This document shows positions 19,638 through 31,040 of a stretch of DNA of 64,000 bases, piece by piece; positions within the stretch are counted from its first letter, which is position 1; every line of letters begins with the position of its first letter. The notes below the pieces were generated by a model. The model had not been told where the DNA came from. It saw only the letters and a list, made by a program, of their open reading frames with translations, and did no database searches. This DNA comes from Pseudo-nitzschia pungens (taxonomy: Eukaryota > Bacillariophyta > Bacillariophyceae > Bacillariales > Bacillariaceae), in assembly GCA_037355855.1 (NCBI GenBank), contig CM074759.1, positions 5,270,001 to 5,334,000 of the forward strand, read 5' to 3'. Both the position numbers and the translations under genes were made by a program.

Positions 19638-22600
19638 CTCTTCTGGTATGAGGTTTGATGGGATGCCTTCCAATCCAAATCCCATCAATGCTTCTCCTGT
19701 TTCTCCCTTTTCCCCCTCCGCCTCTTCCCCTGTCTCTCATTTTGTCCAATTAACTCTTCATGGAGACTCTCTTGCTGCTAAGGATTCTGACAGTTTTGGT
19801 CATTCCTTTCCTCAAGCTCCATCCTCTAATTCCACCATCATCACCTTCCAAAACATTGGACCCCAGCGTAGAGCTGCCTTTATGTCCAGGTCCAAGCACA
19901 ACTCCCGTCAATTTGTCAAGAGCAATGCCAGTGTGGCTCTTTTTGCTGACCATTGTTTGAATGAATCCAAACTCCTGTCATGTGATCTTTTCAATCGGCG
20001 CATGAAGAATATCAGTCCCTCCAGTTTTTCCTACCTTGCCAACAACAAGCATGAAGCTTCTGACTGTTCCTGGCTTCAGCCTGGTGGTACAGGGTTTTCC
20101 ATTGATCAACTGTTCAGTTCCCACAAGATTGCCCATGGGGCTGATCCTTCTGGTCTTGGGAGATGGTCCTTTGTCAAGTTTCAGGGCAGGGATGGTTACA
20201 CTGTCACTATGTTTTCTGCTTACTGCCCTGTTGAAAATGACAGGGACCTTGGTTCCGTCTGGAATCAACAGTACCGATACTTTCAAGCAGCTGAAAATCT
20301 TTTCAGTCCCAACCCATGCATTCTCTTTCACAGGGATTTGACTGCTGCCCTTCAGGTCTGTCTGGGTGCAGGTGACCAGGTCATTCTTGGGATTGATCAA
20401 AATGCTGATGTTCGGACTGATGGCTTGTCTTTTGAGCTCAAGGCTCTTGGTTTCAGAGATGCCATTCTTACCCTTCATAGTCAGTCTTCTCCTCCTGCCA
20501 CTCACAACCGCAACACTACCAGAACACCAATTGATGCCATTTGGGTCTCTGAGAATGTTGATGTTCTCAGGGCTGGGTATTGTCCCTTTGGTGGTGCCCA
20601 GGGTATGGAATCTGACCATAGAATGCTTTGGATTGAAGTCTGTAATTGCAGCCTCATGGGCAAACACCTGCCACCTCCCGTGAGCTTCTCTCATTCCAAA
20701 CTCCAGTCCTCCCACCCTCATCTGCGCCAACGGTATTTCAAGCGTGTCAGGCACAGCTTTCTAAAGTCTGGAGTGTTTTCTCTCCAAGCTAAGCTGGAAC
20801 ACCTCCTGGCTCAGTTTCAGTCTGGGGATATTTCTGTGCGCGCTGATCTCATCACCACATATGAAGTCCTCCATGAAACCTCCACCTCTCTCAGGCTCTC
20901 TGTTGAACAAAACCTTTGCCACACAAGAGCTGGTCTGGTTCCATGGTCCCCGAAGCTGCAAGTCTATCGTGATACAATTGACTTTTGGCGGCGTGTTGTT
21001 AAGCTGAGACAGGGTGTGTCCACCAGTCATACTGTTTTGAAAAGGCTGGCATGCAAGCTTTCTCTCTACAAAGGAGAACACTGTGATCTTTCCAGTGCTG
21101 TCCTCCACCTGAAACAAGCTTACAGGCAATACCGGGCAGTGAAAAAATTGGCCCCCTCTTGGAGAGACTCCTTCAGTCAAGGCCTGGTGGATGCACTTCT
21201 TGCTGAAGGCAAACCTCACAACCAGAATGCTTCCCAGATTCGTGCCAGGATGCGCAGGGAACGTCTTCAAAGAGAGCTTGGCCTTGCTGCTAGGTCTATT
21301 CGGGGACGTGTCAACAAGTCAGCTGTCTTGAGAGCTATTGCAGTTGGCCCTGATGGTGCTGAACAGGTCTTGGAGTCCCAGTCCACTATGGTTCCAGCTA
21401 TGGCTGAATCCAATGTCCGGCGTCAACAGCAGTGTCTTGGCACTCCCTCCATGACTCCCTCCTTCATTCAAGATTTTGGCTACCTCGGCACAGCCCATGC
21501 TTCTGCTCAAGTTCTTGATGGCACATATAATCCTCCTCCTGCCACTGACAAATACCTGTCTGAATTTCTTTCTTGTCTCAAAGTCCCTGCCTCTATTCTG
21601 AGTTTGCCCCCCTTTGACTATTCAGTGTGTCCAGCTGACAATGCTGCTGCCTGGAAACACCAAAGGGAACGCACAGCAAGTGAACCTTCTTGTTTGAGTT
21701 TTGCCCACCACAAGGCCTTTGCCCTGGATCCCCAGTTGAACAAGTTTGACACTCTACTGAGATCCGTCCCATTGATTGTTGGCTTCTCTCCTTCTGCCTG
21801 GCAGGTCATCACGGATGTTGAGATATTCAAGAAACCTGGTGAATATAGAGTGGATAAGATGAGACTCATCCAGTTGATGTCTCCTGAGTTCCAAATCAAC
21901 AACAAGATGATTGGCAGACGCATTCTTGCCCATGCTGAACGTGCCAATGCAGTGGCGGTTGATCAACATGGAAGCAGGAAACACCACAAGGCCATCAACA
22001 CCTGCTTGAACAAGAAGCTCATCTGTGATGTGTTGAGGCAGAAGCGCAGATCCGGTGCTGTTGCTATGAATGATGCCAAGGGCTGTTATGATAGAATCTC
22101 TCATCCCATTGCAGGTCTCACTCTCCAGAGCTTTGGTGTTCCTGCACATGTGTGTGAAGTTCTTCTTTCTACTCTGCAACATGCTAAGCACCACATCAAA
22201 ACTGGTTTTGGTCGTTCCGGCCCTGTGTATGGTGATGAACCTGTTCCTCTCAGTGGTTGTGGCCAAGGCAATGGTATTGGTCCAACTCTTTGGGCCTTGG
22301 TGTCAACCATTGTCTTCCGAATGATGCAACAGGCTGGGCATGGTGTCCATCTTATCACTTCTTTGTCACTGCAACTGGTTTCTCTTGTGGGTTTTGCCTT
22401 TGTGGATGACACAGATTTGTTTTGTGCTGGCTCTGATTCCTCAACATCTGGTGAGGAATTGGCTGTTGATTTTCAGGGAGCTCTTGACCGATGGGCTGGT
22501 GGGATTATTGCCACTGGTGGTGCGATTGAACCTGCCAAATCCTTCTGTTATTTGATTGATTTCAAATGGAATGGATCCGGTTGGGACTATCGCTCCATTG

Positions 22601-25470
22601 CTGACATGCCCGGTGACTTCTCTGTTGCTGATAAGAATGGCAATCGCGCTACCCTGGATCGTTTTGAAGTTGACCATGCTGACAAGACCCTTGGTGTTTT
22701 TATCTCCATGGATGGCAATGAGGAAGCACAGATTGCTCACATGAAGTCACAGTCCCAGTCTTTTGGCTCTCAGATCAAGGCTTCCAAGTGTGAGAAGAGG
22801 GCATCCCTCTACACCTTCAAGTATTCTTTCATGAAGTCTGTTGAATACCCCATGCCTGTCACGCAACTTGATGAGGCCACCTGGACGAAGATCATTCACC
22901 CAGCTCTTGTTCCTGTGCTGAATAAAGCAGGGATGTCACGGACATTTCCCAGACATGTATTCTATGGTCCTTCCCTCTATCAAGGCTTTGGTTTCATTCA
23001 CCCCTACCTCCTCCAAGAGTTCAGTCATATTGCCACCCTCTTTCAGGAATCTGTCAGGTCCTCCCAAACTGGTAGGATTCTCAGGCTAACTGCTGAGTCT
23101 CTACGGCTCGAACTTGGCATTCCTCTCCATCTTGGTGTCACACCATATCATCCTTTTGCTTCATACGTCACTCCTTGCTGGTACAAACATGTGTGGAAGT
23201 TTTTCTCTGTTCACCCTGTGAGCTTGTTTGAAGACTTCCCAGATCTTCCCCTGCTACGTTCCAATGACTGCTATCTCATGCAAGCCTTTGTCAACGCTGG
23301 CTTCAGAGGTGCTGACTTGTCCCTCTTGAATCACATGCGCATGTCACTCAAGGCTATCTCCCTTGCTGACATTTGTACTCCAGATGGGAAGAGACTCTCT
23401 CCCATGGCTTTCCAGATGATATCCTCCAATCACTTGAGGGATCATCTTGACTGGCCGAGATGTCCTCCATCTTGGCCTCCAGCAGCAAAGCGCTTATGGA
23501 CTACGGCACTTCAGACCTGTTTTCTTCCCCCTTGTCCACCCCCTGCAGCCAGGGCACTAGCTCCTTCTTTTCATCTTGGGCCTTGGCTCTCTCCCCGGAC
23601 AGCTTCTCTTTGGCCTTGGTTTTTGTCTCCATCCACCAACAGAATATTCTTCAAAACTTCTACTGGCTGGACTGTAAGCACCTCCCAGGGCAGGGGCAGA
23701 TACAGGGTCACTGCTGAAATCCTTTCTGACAAACCAGCCTGCGCTGATGTGCTTGTCTGCCCTGTTATTTGTGGACAAGTTGTACGCGTTGTCGGGTCTT
23801 CAGCCTTTGTTTCTGAACCTCCTGACAAGGATCCTCTGGAGTACAATCCATTTGATTCTCTTCCAGACTCCCCGGCAGATGCCTTTGACGCACTCTGTGC
23901 GTCTCCAAGGGTACTTCTCCACAAATATTCCCTACCACAGGCTGGCTGTCAGCACATTGTTGATGCTATCCAGAGAGGTACTGCCAGTGCTGTCTGCGAT
24001 GGTTCATTTGATCCGGAACTTCTCAGAGGAACTTCTGCTTTCATCCTGTCACCCAATCCCTCCACCAAGTCTGCTTCATTGTTCCTCACTGGCTGTAATT
24101 TTGTCAGTGGGTCCCCTGAGGATCAGTCATCCTACAGGAGTGAACTGGCAGGTATCATTGGGGTTCTCACCTGTTGCATTGCTCTGGTGAGTATCTTTGA
24201 TATTGCTTCTGGCTCTATCACTATTGCTCTGGATGGTGACACAGCTCTCAAACAGGCTCAAGGATCTTGGCCATTGGTTATTTCCCAGAAGTCTTTTGAT
24301 TATGTTTATGTCATCCGAAACATGATTTCTGCCCTGCCCATCTCTGTGCACTTTCAGTGGGTTCAGGGCCATCAAGCTGGAATCTTTCTTGATTGGTGGG
24401 CACTTCGCAATCATCAGGCTGACAGCATGGCCAAGGCATTTCTCTCTGTCCATAGAGCTTCTGCCCATCACTATCCCAGACTTGTGTTTGAGCCCTGGGC
24501 ATTTTCTCTCAATGGATGCAAGTGTTCAAGGTTTGATCAGAATGCTCTGCATGTTGCCATTTCTGGTCCTCCTCTTCTTAACTATTGGCAGACCCACCAT
24601 GATATCCCCATTCCACAACCTGTTTTGGGTTCCATCCATTGGTGTGCCCATCTGTCTGCCTTCAAGCGACTCCCTCCTGGCATGCAAAGGTGGTTTGTCA
24701 AGTTTGCTTCTGGATGCATTGGTGTTGGCAACCAACTACTTCACTACCAGTATCAGGATCACTCCAGATGCCCATTGTGTGATGCAGACAACGAGAAGGT
24801 TTCTCATGTGCTCTCCTGCAAGGATCCTGGGGCTGTCAGGCACAGTGTGTCGGCCTTCACGGGACCACTGCAGAAGAGGCTTGAAGTTGAACAAACTGAT
24901 CCATCATTGGTTGTTGCCATTGTGGATCTTCTCACCAGAGTTCGGAAGGGCCAGAGAATTTATCCATCATCCTACTCACTTGCAATTGCTTCTGCTGTCA
25001 GGGCACAGAGGACTATTGGCTGGCACAACTGGCTTCTTGGTAGGTGGTCTCCTCGCTGGTACCAAATTCAGGCTGACTACTACTCCCACATTGGAAGCAA
25101 GCGCTCTCCCAAACGTTGGGCTACAGCTATCATCCATCAGTTCTTTCTTACCTCCTGGGATCTTTGGACTTATAGGAATGAACGACTCCATGGTCCTGGG
25201 GGTACCCTGGATGCTGAACAACACCAATCTCTTGATGCTTCCATCACCTCAGAATTGGCAATTGGTACAGCTGGTGCACTTCCCCAGTCCCACTCCCTGT
25301 TACAAACCCCTTTCCACGTCCTACAAGGTTACACCCTGACTGCCAAGAGGCAGTGGCTTGCAACCATCCACCTTGCCAGGAAGCAGTATGCAGCGCCTGT
25401 CCCACCAGTGCAGCCATACCAACAAGAGGCTGCTCTTCTCAGAGCCTGGCTTACTGGACCTCAGGGTTGA
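19630..25470 (+). CDS. LINE B ORF2: endonuclease / reverse transcriptase / RNase H
   Basis: 1,946 codons, no internal stop. Same domain order as LINE A ORF2. Endonuclease: GIDQNADV at about 20390, TPIDAIW about 20525, SDHRMLW about 20612. RT: NDAKGCYD about 22068, GQGNGIGP about 22262, FVDDTD about 22399. RNase H: CDGSF about 23998, YRSELAG about 24132, DGDTAL about 24232, NHQADSMAK about 24409. Zinc finger CPLC-x8-HVLSC about 24772-24815. All catalytic residues I can check are kept. Though 5'-truncated, and so lacking its own 5'UTR promoter, the enzyme gene is intact. The frame is open upstream to 19558, but the conserved start is 19630. Confidence 0.94.
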   Translation: MVSSSGMRFDGMPSNPNPINASPVSPFSPSASSPVSHFVQLTLHGDSLAAKDSDSFGHSFPQAPSSNSTIITFQNIGPQRRAAFMSRSKHNSRQFVKSNASVALFADHCLNESKLLSCDLFNRRMKNISPSSFSYLANNKHEASDCSWLQPGGTGFSIDQLFSSHKIAHGADPSGLGRWSFVKFQGRDGYTVTMFSAYCPVENDRDLGSVWNQQYRYFQAAENLFSPNPCILFHRDLTAALQVCLGAGDQVILGIDQNADVRTDGLSFELKALGFRDAILTLHSQSSPPATHNRNTTRTPIDAIWVSENVDVLRAGYCPFGGAQGMESDHRMLWIEVCNCSLMGKHLPPPVSFSHSKLQSSHPHLRQRYFKRVRHSFLKSGVFSLQAKLEHLLAQFQSGDISVRADLITTYEVLHETSTSLRLSVEQNLCHTRAGLVPWSPKLQVYRDTIDFWRRVVKLRQGVSTSHTVLKRLACKLSLYKGEHCDLSSAVLHLKQAYRQYRAVKKLAPSWRDSFSQGLVDALLAEGKPHNQNASQIRARMRRERLQRELGLAARSIRGRVNKSAVLRAIAVGPDGAEQVLESQSTMVPAMAESNVRRQQQCLGTPSMTPSFIQDFGYLGTAHASAQVLDGTYNPPPATDKYLSEFLSCLKVPASILSLPPFDYSVCPADNAAAWKHQRERTASEPSCLSFAHHKAFALDPQLNKFDTLLRSVPLIVGFSPSAWQVITDVEIFKKPGEYRVDKMRLIQLMSPEFQINNKMIGRRILAHAERANAVAVDQHGSRKHHKAINTCLNKKLICDVLRQKRRSGAVAMNDAKGCYDRISHPIAGLTLQSFGVPAHVCEVLLSTLQHAKHHIKTGFGRSGPVYGDEPVPLSGCGQGNGIGPTLWALVSTIVFRMMQQAGHGVHLITSLSLQLVSLVGFAFVDDTDLFCAGSDSSTSGEELAVDFQGALDRWAGGIIATGGAIEPAKSFCYLIDFKWNGSGWDYRSIADMPGDFSVADKNGNRATLDRFEVDHADKTLGVFISMDGNEEAQIAHMKSQSQSFGSQIKASKCEKRASLYTFKYSFMKSVEYPMPVTQLDEATWTKIIHPALVPVLNKAGMSRTFPRHVFYGPSLYQGFGFIHPYLLQEFSHIATLFQESVRSSQTGRILRLTAESLRLELGIPLHLGVTPYHPFASYVTPCWYKHVWKFFSVHPVSLFEDFPDLPLLRSNDCYLMQAFVNAGFRGADLSLLNHMRMSLKAISLADICTPDGKRLSPMAFQMISSNHLRDHLDWPRCPPSWPPAAKRLWTTALQTCFLPPCPPPAARALAPSFHLGPWLSPRTASLWPWFLSPSTNRIFFKTSTGWTVSTSQGRGRYRVTAEILSDKPACADVLVCPVICGQVVRVVGSSAFVSEPPDKDPLEYNPFDSLPDSPADAFDALCASPRVLLHKYSLPQAGCQHIVDAIQRGTASAVCDGSFDPELLRGTSAFILSPNPSTKSASLFLTGCNFVSGSPEDQSSYRSELAGIIGVLTCCIALVSIFDIASGSITIALDGDTALKQAQGSWPLVISQKSFDYVYVIRNMISALPISVHFQWVQGHQAGIFLDWWALRNHQADSMAKAFLSVHRASAHHYPRLVFEPWAFSLNGCKCSRFDQNALHVAISGPPLLNYWQTHHDIPIPQPVLGSIHWCAHLSAFKRLPPGMQRWFVKFASGCIGVGNQLLHYQYQDHSRCPLCDADNEKVSHVLSCKDPGAVRHSVSAFTGPLQKRLEVEQTDPSLVVAIVDLLTRVRKGQRIYPSSYSLAIASAVRAQRTIGWHNWLLGRWSPRWYQIQADYYSHIGSKRSPKRWATAIIHQFFLTSWDLWTYRNERLHGPGGTLDAEQHQSLDASITSELAIGTAGALPQSHSLLQTPFHVLQGYTLTAKRQWLATIHLARKQYAAPVPPVQPYQQEAALLRAWLTGPQG

Positions 25471-25772
25471 TTATACTTTGTACCTTGGTTTTGTCTTCTG
25501 ATCCTGCTTCTTATCCTGTCCCATCCCTTTTGATACTGGATCTTATCCCAATATCTTCATTCCCATTTCACTTTATCTCAAGTCCCTATTTTGTGGGACT
25601 TGTTTGTCTTTTTCCCTGCTTGATCTTCAAGGTTTGTTTGAAAAATTTGTCGTTCTACCACTTGGGGTCCTGACTCTTTGATGGAGGCGACGTTAAAGTC
25701 TGGTTACCGACTGAGTAATTTAGTTTCACCTTTGGTGATTAAAGTTATTTAAATACGTATATTATTATTATT
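25471..25772 (+). promoter_or_regulatory. LINE 3'UTR with tail hairpins
   Basis: The last ~90 nt are the most conserved noncoding part of the family. One hairpin is at AGTCTGGTTAC-x-GACT (25697-25712), a second at TCACC-TTT-GGTGA (25726-25738), then ATTTAAATACGTATATTATTATT. In nLINE the second stem is CCACC-TTC-GGTGG, in LINE C CCACC-TGT-GGTGG. In LINEs such 3' structures are often what the reverse transcriptase recognises; that role is inferred here. Confidence 0.7.
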
Positions 25773-25790
25773 ATTATCACAGCCGCAAGT

Positions 25791-28700
25791 AATCCATTTG
25801 CGGTCGGTTCAAATATTTTCCAGATATTTCGACTCGTGTCAGCCTTTCAAATGCTGTTCCCTCTTCTCGGATTGATTGGGCCGTAGTACGATCATAATCA
25901 CAATGAAACTTCGGACAGTCGTCAAACGGCCAAAAATCTCCAATCGGAAGCAGGCATCTTGCAAGTCTTCTTGTTTCCAAAAAGTACGATCTTCATGATA
26001 AAAGGTGAGAGTTTGTATCCTTAGCGTTTAACAGAAGGAAGAATCTCCGAACAGTAATTGCAGAAATAAGAATCCTTCAGTTACAAGTACATCTGGAGCA
26101 AAATTCGTCTTAGAAACGTAATTTGTAACAAAGAATCAATTGCCTTAAATAATCTTGTATGAAACCTCTGTTTTCAGAAGCTCGTGGTAGTAAGTGATAG
26201 GCAGATTTCGATTTATGAGATCAGGACGATGGAATCATTTCGGTCACAGTGAGAGGACATGGACTTGTATTCCAGTATATGAAGCATTTGCGGAAGGGTC
26301 TCTCATTCTAATCTGAGCAAAACAAATCATTTTGACTCAATATCATGACATTCGTGTTTCATGTTACAAAGCATAGTATCTCTATGTTCGTTTAATCTTC
26401 AGCAGGATCGGATGATGAGATTTGGTGCTGGGAAAATCTCATCCATCCAAATCACACATTATTCTTTTTCGCGAACTTGTACGTACGATCACATCCATTT
26501 AATTTCACATCTTTCTACTGAGATGTACAATTGACTCAATAAACGATCGTCACACCATTATATTTTTCCAGAAAATCAATCGATTGAAATGAAAGTCGAC
26601 AAAGATTCTGTTATATCAAAAGCAACAATCGGAATGGAATGTATGGATTATGAGAGATTTCACATCTCTCTGAAAATAATTGATTGTATTTTTCAAAGAT
26701 GAACTCACTCGCCACCTGATATTAGTCGAGAAAGGAATATTGCCGAATACACTCCTCATCCTGAACTTATTTGACGATGCAACTCAACTTCAAGACACAA
26801 TTATCGTTCTTAGCAGCAGTCACCGTGCCCACATACATTCTGTCCAGCAAAGATTCAACACCTGTCCTCGATTTGAACTTGTTGGAATCATTGTTTCTTC
26901 TAAAAAATCTCAGTCAATGTATGCCAAAGATGACCGAAATCCGAAAACTTTCGATCATGATATTCTCCCAGGACAATCAATTTTTGACGATGTAATGAAA
27001 ACGGCCTTCGCCCGATAACGAACATGGGAACGACTCATTCAATGATCGATTGTTGAGTTCATGGTTGAGTCCATTCCAAACGACTTGTCTTCTTCAGGTA
27101 GAACATGATCTGATCCAAACATGATAACAACCCAGTGTAATTGTGGTTGACCGTCCACCAGATTTTTGACATGGAAGAGATCCGTCCATTTTTATATCTA
27201 CCGGCTGTTATCCGACTATGGAAGAATGAAGCGGAAGAAATGAAAACATTGAACTTAACAAGTCATTCTGTCTGCCGAAGGTTAGTTCAAATATCCGATA
27301 ATTTTTCAGTTTTCGCTCTAAAATCTGGTCGAATCGAGCATTTTGAAATTAGATTTTTGTCTCCGAGACCTTCTTTCACATCGGAAGAAGGTCGTTTCAT
27401 TGCAAAAGGTGGCAGAGAGATAACTCTTCAAAACAAATCATTCCATCAATCTTGGTAATCTCAACGTCGGGAGTCAAAAAAAAATTTCTGTAGCAAAATG
27501 TGTCACTCTTCATTACTTTCTGTTGGATCTCATTTGGGAGGGGCTAATATTTTCGATCTCCTTTACACACTATCATCTGGTCGTGATTGCCGGGAGAAAT
27601 ATAATTCAATTTTTTGTATAACTCAAATGATTTCATTTTCATCCCACACTATGGGATATGAAGTCATCGCAAGGCTTTCTCGGCCTCGTTTCGTTCAAAT
27701 GATAGAATCTGGGGATTTTCAGGTAGGGTTTCGTATTTTGAGATTGTATCAAATTATACATTAGATTGGGGTTCAAATATAGTTAACAATCGTCATCAAA
27801 GTATTTCAATCACAGTGCTTTAGTTTGCGCTTTCTTTCATGAAGATCACAGATACTGGTCTTTCCATTCAAAGCAATGCCGACACTGTGGCTTTTATTAT
27901 ATCCGTTCAAGGGCCTTTAATCGGAATGGAACTCTTGTTGATCTGATGATGACTCTGGCCATATCTAGGTGGAAAAGACTTCCAGTCTCTTCCTGAATTC
28001 AGAGGTTTCCTGGTGAACCCCATTTTCTGTTCCGAAATCTCGTCGATGAGTGCAGCAGGTCTGGTAATGCGATACGTCACTAACAGGCGAAATCTGTTTT
28101 TGTTCTAATACGATTGGTTGTGTTGAGTTCTTTCCTGTGGCACTCATTGTGAGCGAGATTTGTTAGGAGCCTGTTGCTCTTTGCGAAAGAATAAATCGCG
28201 ACAACAACAAAGGTACAATTAAGATTAGTAAGTAGTGAAGTTAAAATGGTTCCAATATTTTTGCGGAAAAGATGTAAAGCTCAGTTGACAACGACGATTA
28301 GATCATCTCTGTCCCGGACGAGATACCAAACGACAAAAAGAAGAATTCCGGTTTTAACTAACAAGACACCACAAGCACTAACAGACGTGGTAGTAATATC
28401 CCCAAGACCATCGGACCAGGAAAGAAAATTCTGATAAGGTGGAAGAAAGGTGAGGAATTCCGGTACAAGGCAGCTACCTCGACGAGTAATTCCGTGTCGA
28501 ACGTACAAAGTTTGGAGTGTTCTCAAAAATTGGGAATCAACCAGCACTCTGACGTTCAACATGTCCTGCGAACAAAGAAACCAATCTTCAAGGCCAGCGG
28601 AGACGAAAAGTGTATGGAACGAAGATACCAGTTTGGCACTGCGTTACCCAATTTGATCCGTCAAGCTCTTTGTTATTGACCGAAACGATATTACAGACTT

Positions 28701-29137
28701 TGAGAGCGCAAATGCAAGGATGAATGAATTCATGAATTAATGAACTGACAATTATGAAAGAGATGAGAAACAACCAGAAAATGTTTGATTTCGGCCCTGA
28801 CTACATGTTTGAAGGCCTTGCAACCAAGAGATTGTCCAAGAGTAAAATCCATTTGACCTTCGATGTGAATTAGGATCGCTTGGAAGAAAGGCGATATTTG
28901 AAGTTGCAGAAGGGCACAACGTTCAATCGAATGCAAAACATTCTGTGCGTAAACTGTTCCTGGTCACAGCATTGAATAACCTGAATGTATTATTCGCGAC
29001 CAATTAAGAAGAAGTACTATTTGGTTGCATGTGCCATGGATTGATCTCCCCCTTTTTGTTAGTGGAATTGTGAAAGATTGTACAAGCTCTATATGGACTG
29101 TGTATGACTGAAAGGTTGTTCAGATCCAAATTCACCA
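25791..29137. other. 3.3-kb AT-rich block, no recognised gene
   Basis: The right flank of LINE B. Open frames are short and scattered on plus (26680-27018, 27141-27458, 27498-27764, 28246-28434) and none resembles a family I know. Codon use and the lack of long frames fit either intron-broken host coding sequence or old decayed DNA. No tRNA or repeat array seen. Confidence 0.5.
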
Positions 29138-30623
29138 AGAGTTTAGTAACTTTAACCACCAAAGCGAAAGGAATTAAAATAGTCCTTCCATAACCAGACT
29201 TTTACGTCGCCTCTATCAAACAGTCAGAACCCCAAGTGTTAGAACGACAAAGTTTTCCAACAAATCTTGAGCATCAAGCAGGGAAAGAAACAAAAACAAG
29301 TTCCACAAAATAGGGACTGGAGAGCAAGTGGAGTGGGAAGGAAGATTGTGGGAGACAAACCAGTATGAAAAGGTGTGAGATATGATGAAAAGTAGGAACA
29401 GAGTAGAAAACACCAAGTCTCAAGGTGGAAGCACCCTTTGGATCCACTGAGCTAATCTTGCAGGAGAGCAGCTTTCTGTTGGTATGGCTGCACTAGTTAG
29501 ACAGATGCTGAAAAGTTTTTCCTGGCAATGTGGATTGTGGCAAGCCACTGCCTCTTTGCAGTGAGGGTGTAACTTTGAAGGACTTGGAAAGGGGTTTGTA
29601 GAGGGGTGTGTCACTGGGGAAAGGCACCAGCTGTACCAATGGCTAATTCAGAAGAAATGGAAGCATCAAGAGATTGGTGTGGTTCAGCCCCAAGTGTTCC
29701 CCCAGGACCATGGAGTTGTTCATTCTGGTAAGTCCAAAGATCCCAGCAGCTGAGAAAGAACTGATGGATGATAGCTGTAGCCCAACGTCATGGAGAGCGA
29801 TTGCTGCCAATCAAGGAGTAGTAAGCAGCCCGGATACGATGCCAGAGTGGAGACCATCTACCAAGAAGCCAGTTGTGCCATCCAATTGTCCTCTGTGCCC
29901 TGACAGCACCAGCAATTGCATGGGAATAGGAGGAGGGATAAATGCTCTGGCCCTTCCGAATCCTGGTGAGAAGATCCACAATGGCAGCCACCAAAGACGG
30001 ATCAGTCTGCTCAGCCTCAAGCTTCTGCTGCAGGAAACTCTTGAAGGCAGACACACTGTGCTTGACAGCTCTAGGGTCTTTGCAGGAGAGCATATGAGAA
30101 TCCTTCTCATTATCTGTATCACACAAGGGGCACCTGGAATGATCCTGATGCTGGTAGTGAAGGAGCTGGTTGCTAACACGAATGCAGCTGGAAGCAAACT
30201 TGACAAACCACCTTTGCATACCAGGAGGGAGACGCTTGAAGGCAGACTGATGGACACCCCAATGGATGGAACCCAAAACAGGTTGGGGAATGGAGATATC
30301 ATGATGGGTCTGCCAGTATTGGAGAAGGGGAGGGCCAGAAATGGCAACATGCAAAGCATCATGGTCAACCTGAGAGCACTTGTTGCAACCATTGAGGGAA
30401 AATCATGCCCAGGGCTCAAACACAAGTCTGGGATAGTGGTAGGCAGAAGCTCTATGAACAGAGAGAAAAGCCTTGGCCATGCTGTCAACCTGATGATTGT
30501 GAAGGGCTCACCAGTCAAGAAAAGTGCCAGCTTGGTGCCCCTGAACCCACCGGAAGTGCACGGAAATTGGAAGAGCAGAAATCATGTTTTGGATGACATA
30601 GACATAATCAAAGGACTTCTGGG
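29138..30623 (-). pseudogene. LINE F: decayed LINE 3' part
   Basis: Minus-strand remnant from the RNase H domain (about QKSFDYVYVI at 30620) through the zinc finger (CPLCDTDNEKDSH at about 30110) to the 3'UTR and a degraded tail near 29140 (TAACTTTAACCACC). Two overlapping frames (30518-29811 and 30354-29788) show it is frameshifted. The (TAA)n tail is gone. Its 5' side is cut by the gypsy3 LTR at 30624 and the rest is not in the window. Older than LINEs A-E judging by damage. Confidence 0.85.
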
Positions 30624-30931
30624 TGTAACATGCTAGCGTAGGCTAGTAGTGTTACGAATCGATAATTAACCGAATCCCACATGGGAGTCGAATATAAAGA
30701 TATTCATACATGAATATCCGGTATGTATGAACAGGCATGCAGAAGAGAGCGATCATACGATTAAGGTTACATACGATATATATGTTATATTCAAGGATGT
30801 ATATTATATGAAGAGGTGGCGATGACCTCATCGCTCATTATTTCCTCTCTTTAATTTGAATCCCATCTCGTAAAGTGAAATAACACACAAATTATTCATA
30901 CTACTCCGAATTTCTACCTTAGAGTGTTACA
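30624..30931 (+). repeat. 5' LTR of gypsy3
   Basis: 308 bp, TGTAACATGC...GAGTGTTACA, same inverted ends as the gag-only element's LTRs but diverged inside. Confidence 0.85.
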
Positions 30932-30944
30932 CAGTAATTACTGT
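30931..30944. promoter_or_regulatory. Palindrome at 5'LTR/leader junction of gypsy3
   Basis: ACAGTAATTACTGT, identical to that at 2935-2948 in the gag-only element and again overlapping the LTR by one base, in the position of a primer-binding site. Confidence 0.6.
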
Positions 30945-31040
30945 CCACCCTGTAGGAACAGTAGTAGAATTCAGTACTGAACTTTCGAAACAAAACCATC
31001 GACAGCCTCAACAAAAGAGGCACCTTGTATCTCCAACAAG

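Larger units (their letters stand above)
19505..25772 (+). mobile_element. LINE B, 5'-truncated insertion with intact ORF2
   Basis: 6,268 bp flanked by the 18-bp target duplication ATTATCACAGCCGCAAGT (19487-19504 and 25773-25790). It starts inside ORF1 (last 44 codons), contains all of ORF2, a ~300-bp 3'UTR, the tail hairpins and (TTA)n. 5' truncation is typical of incomplete target-primed reverse transcription. Closely similar to LINE A. Confidence 0.95.
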
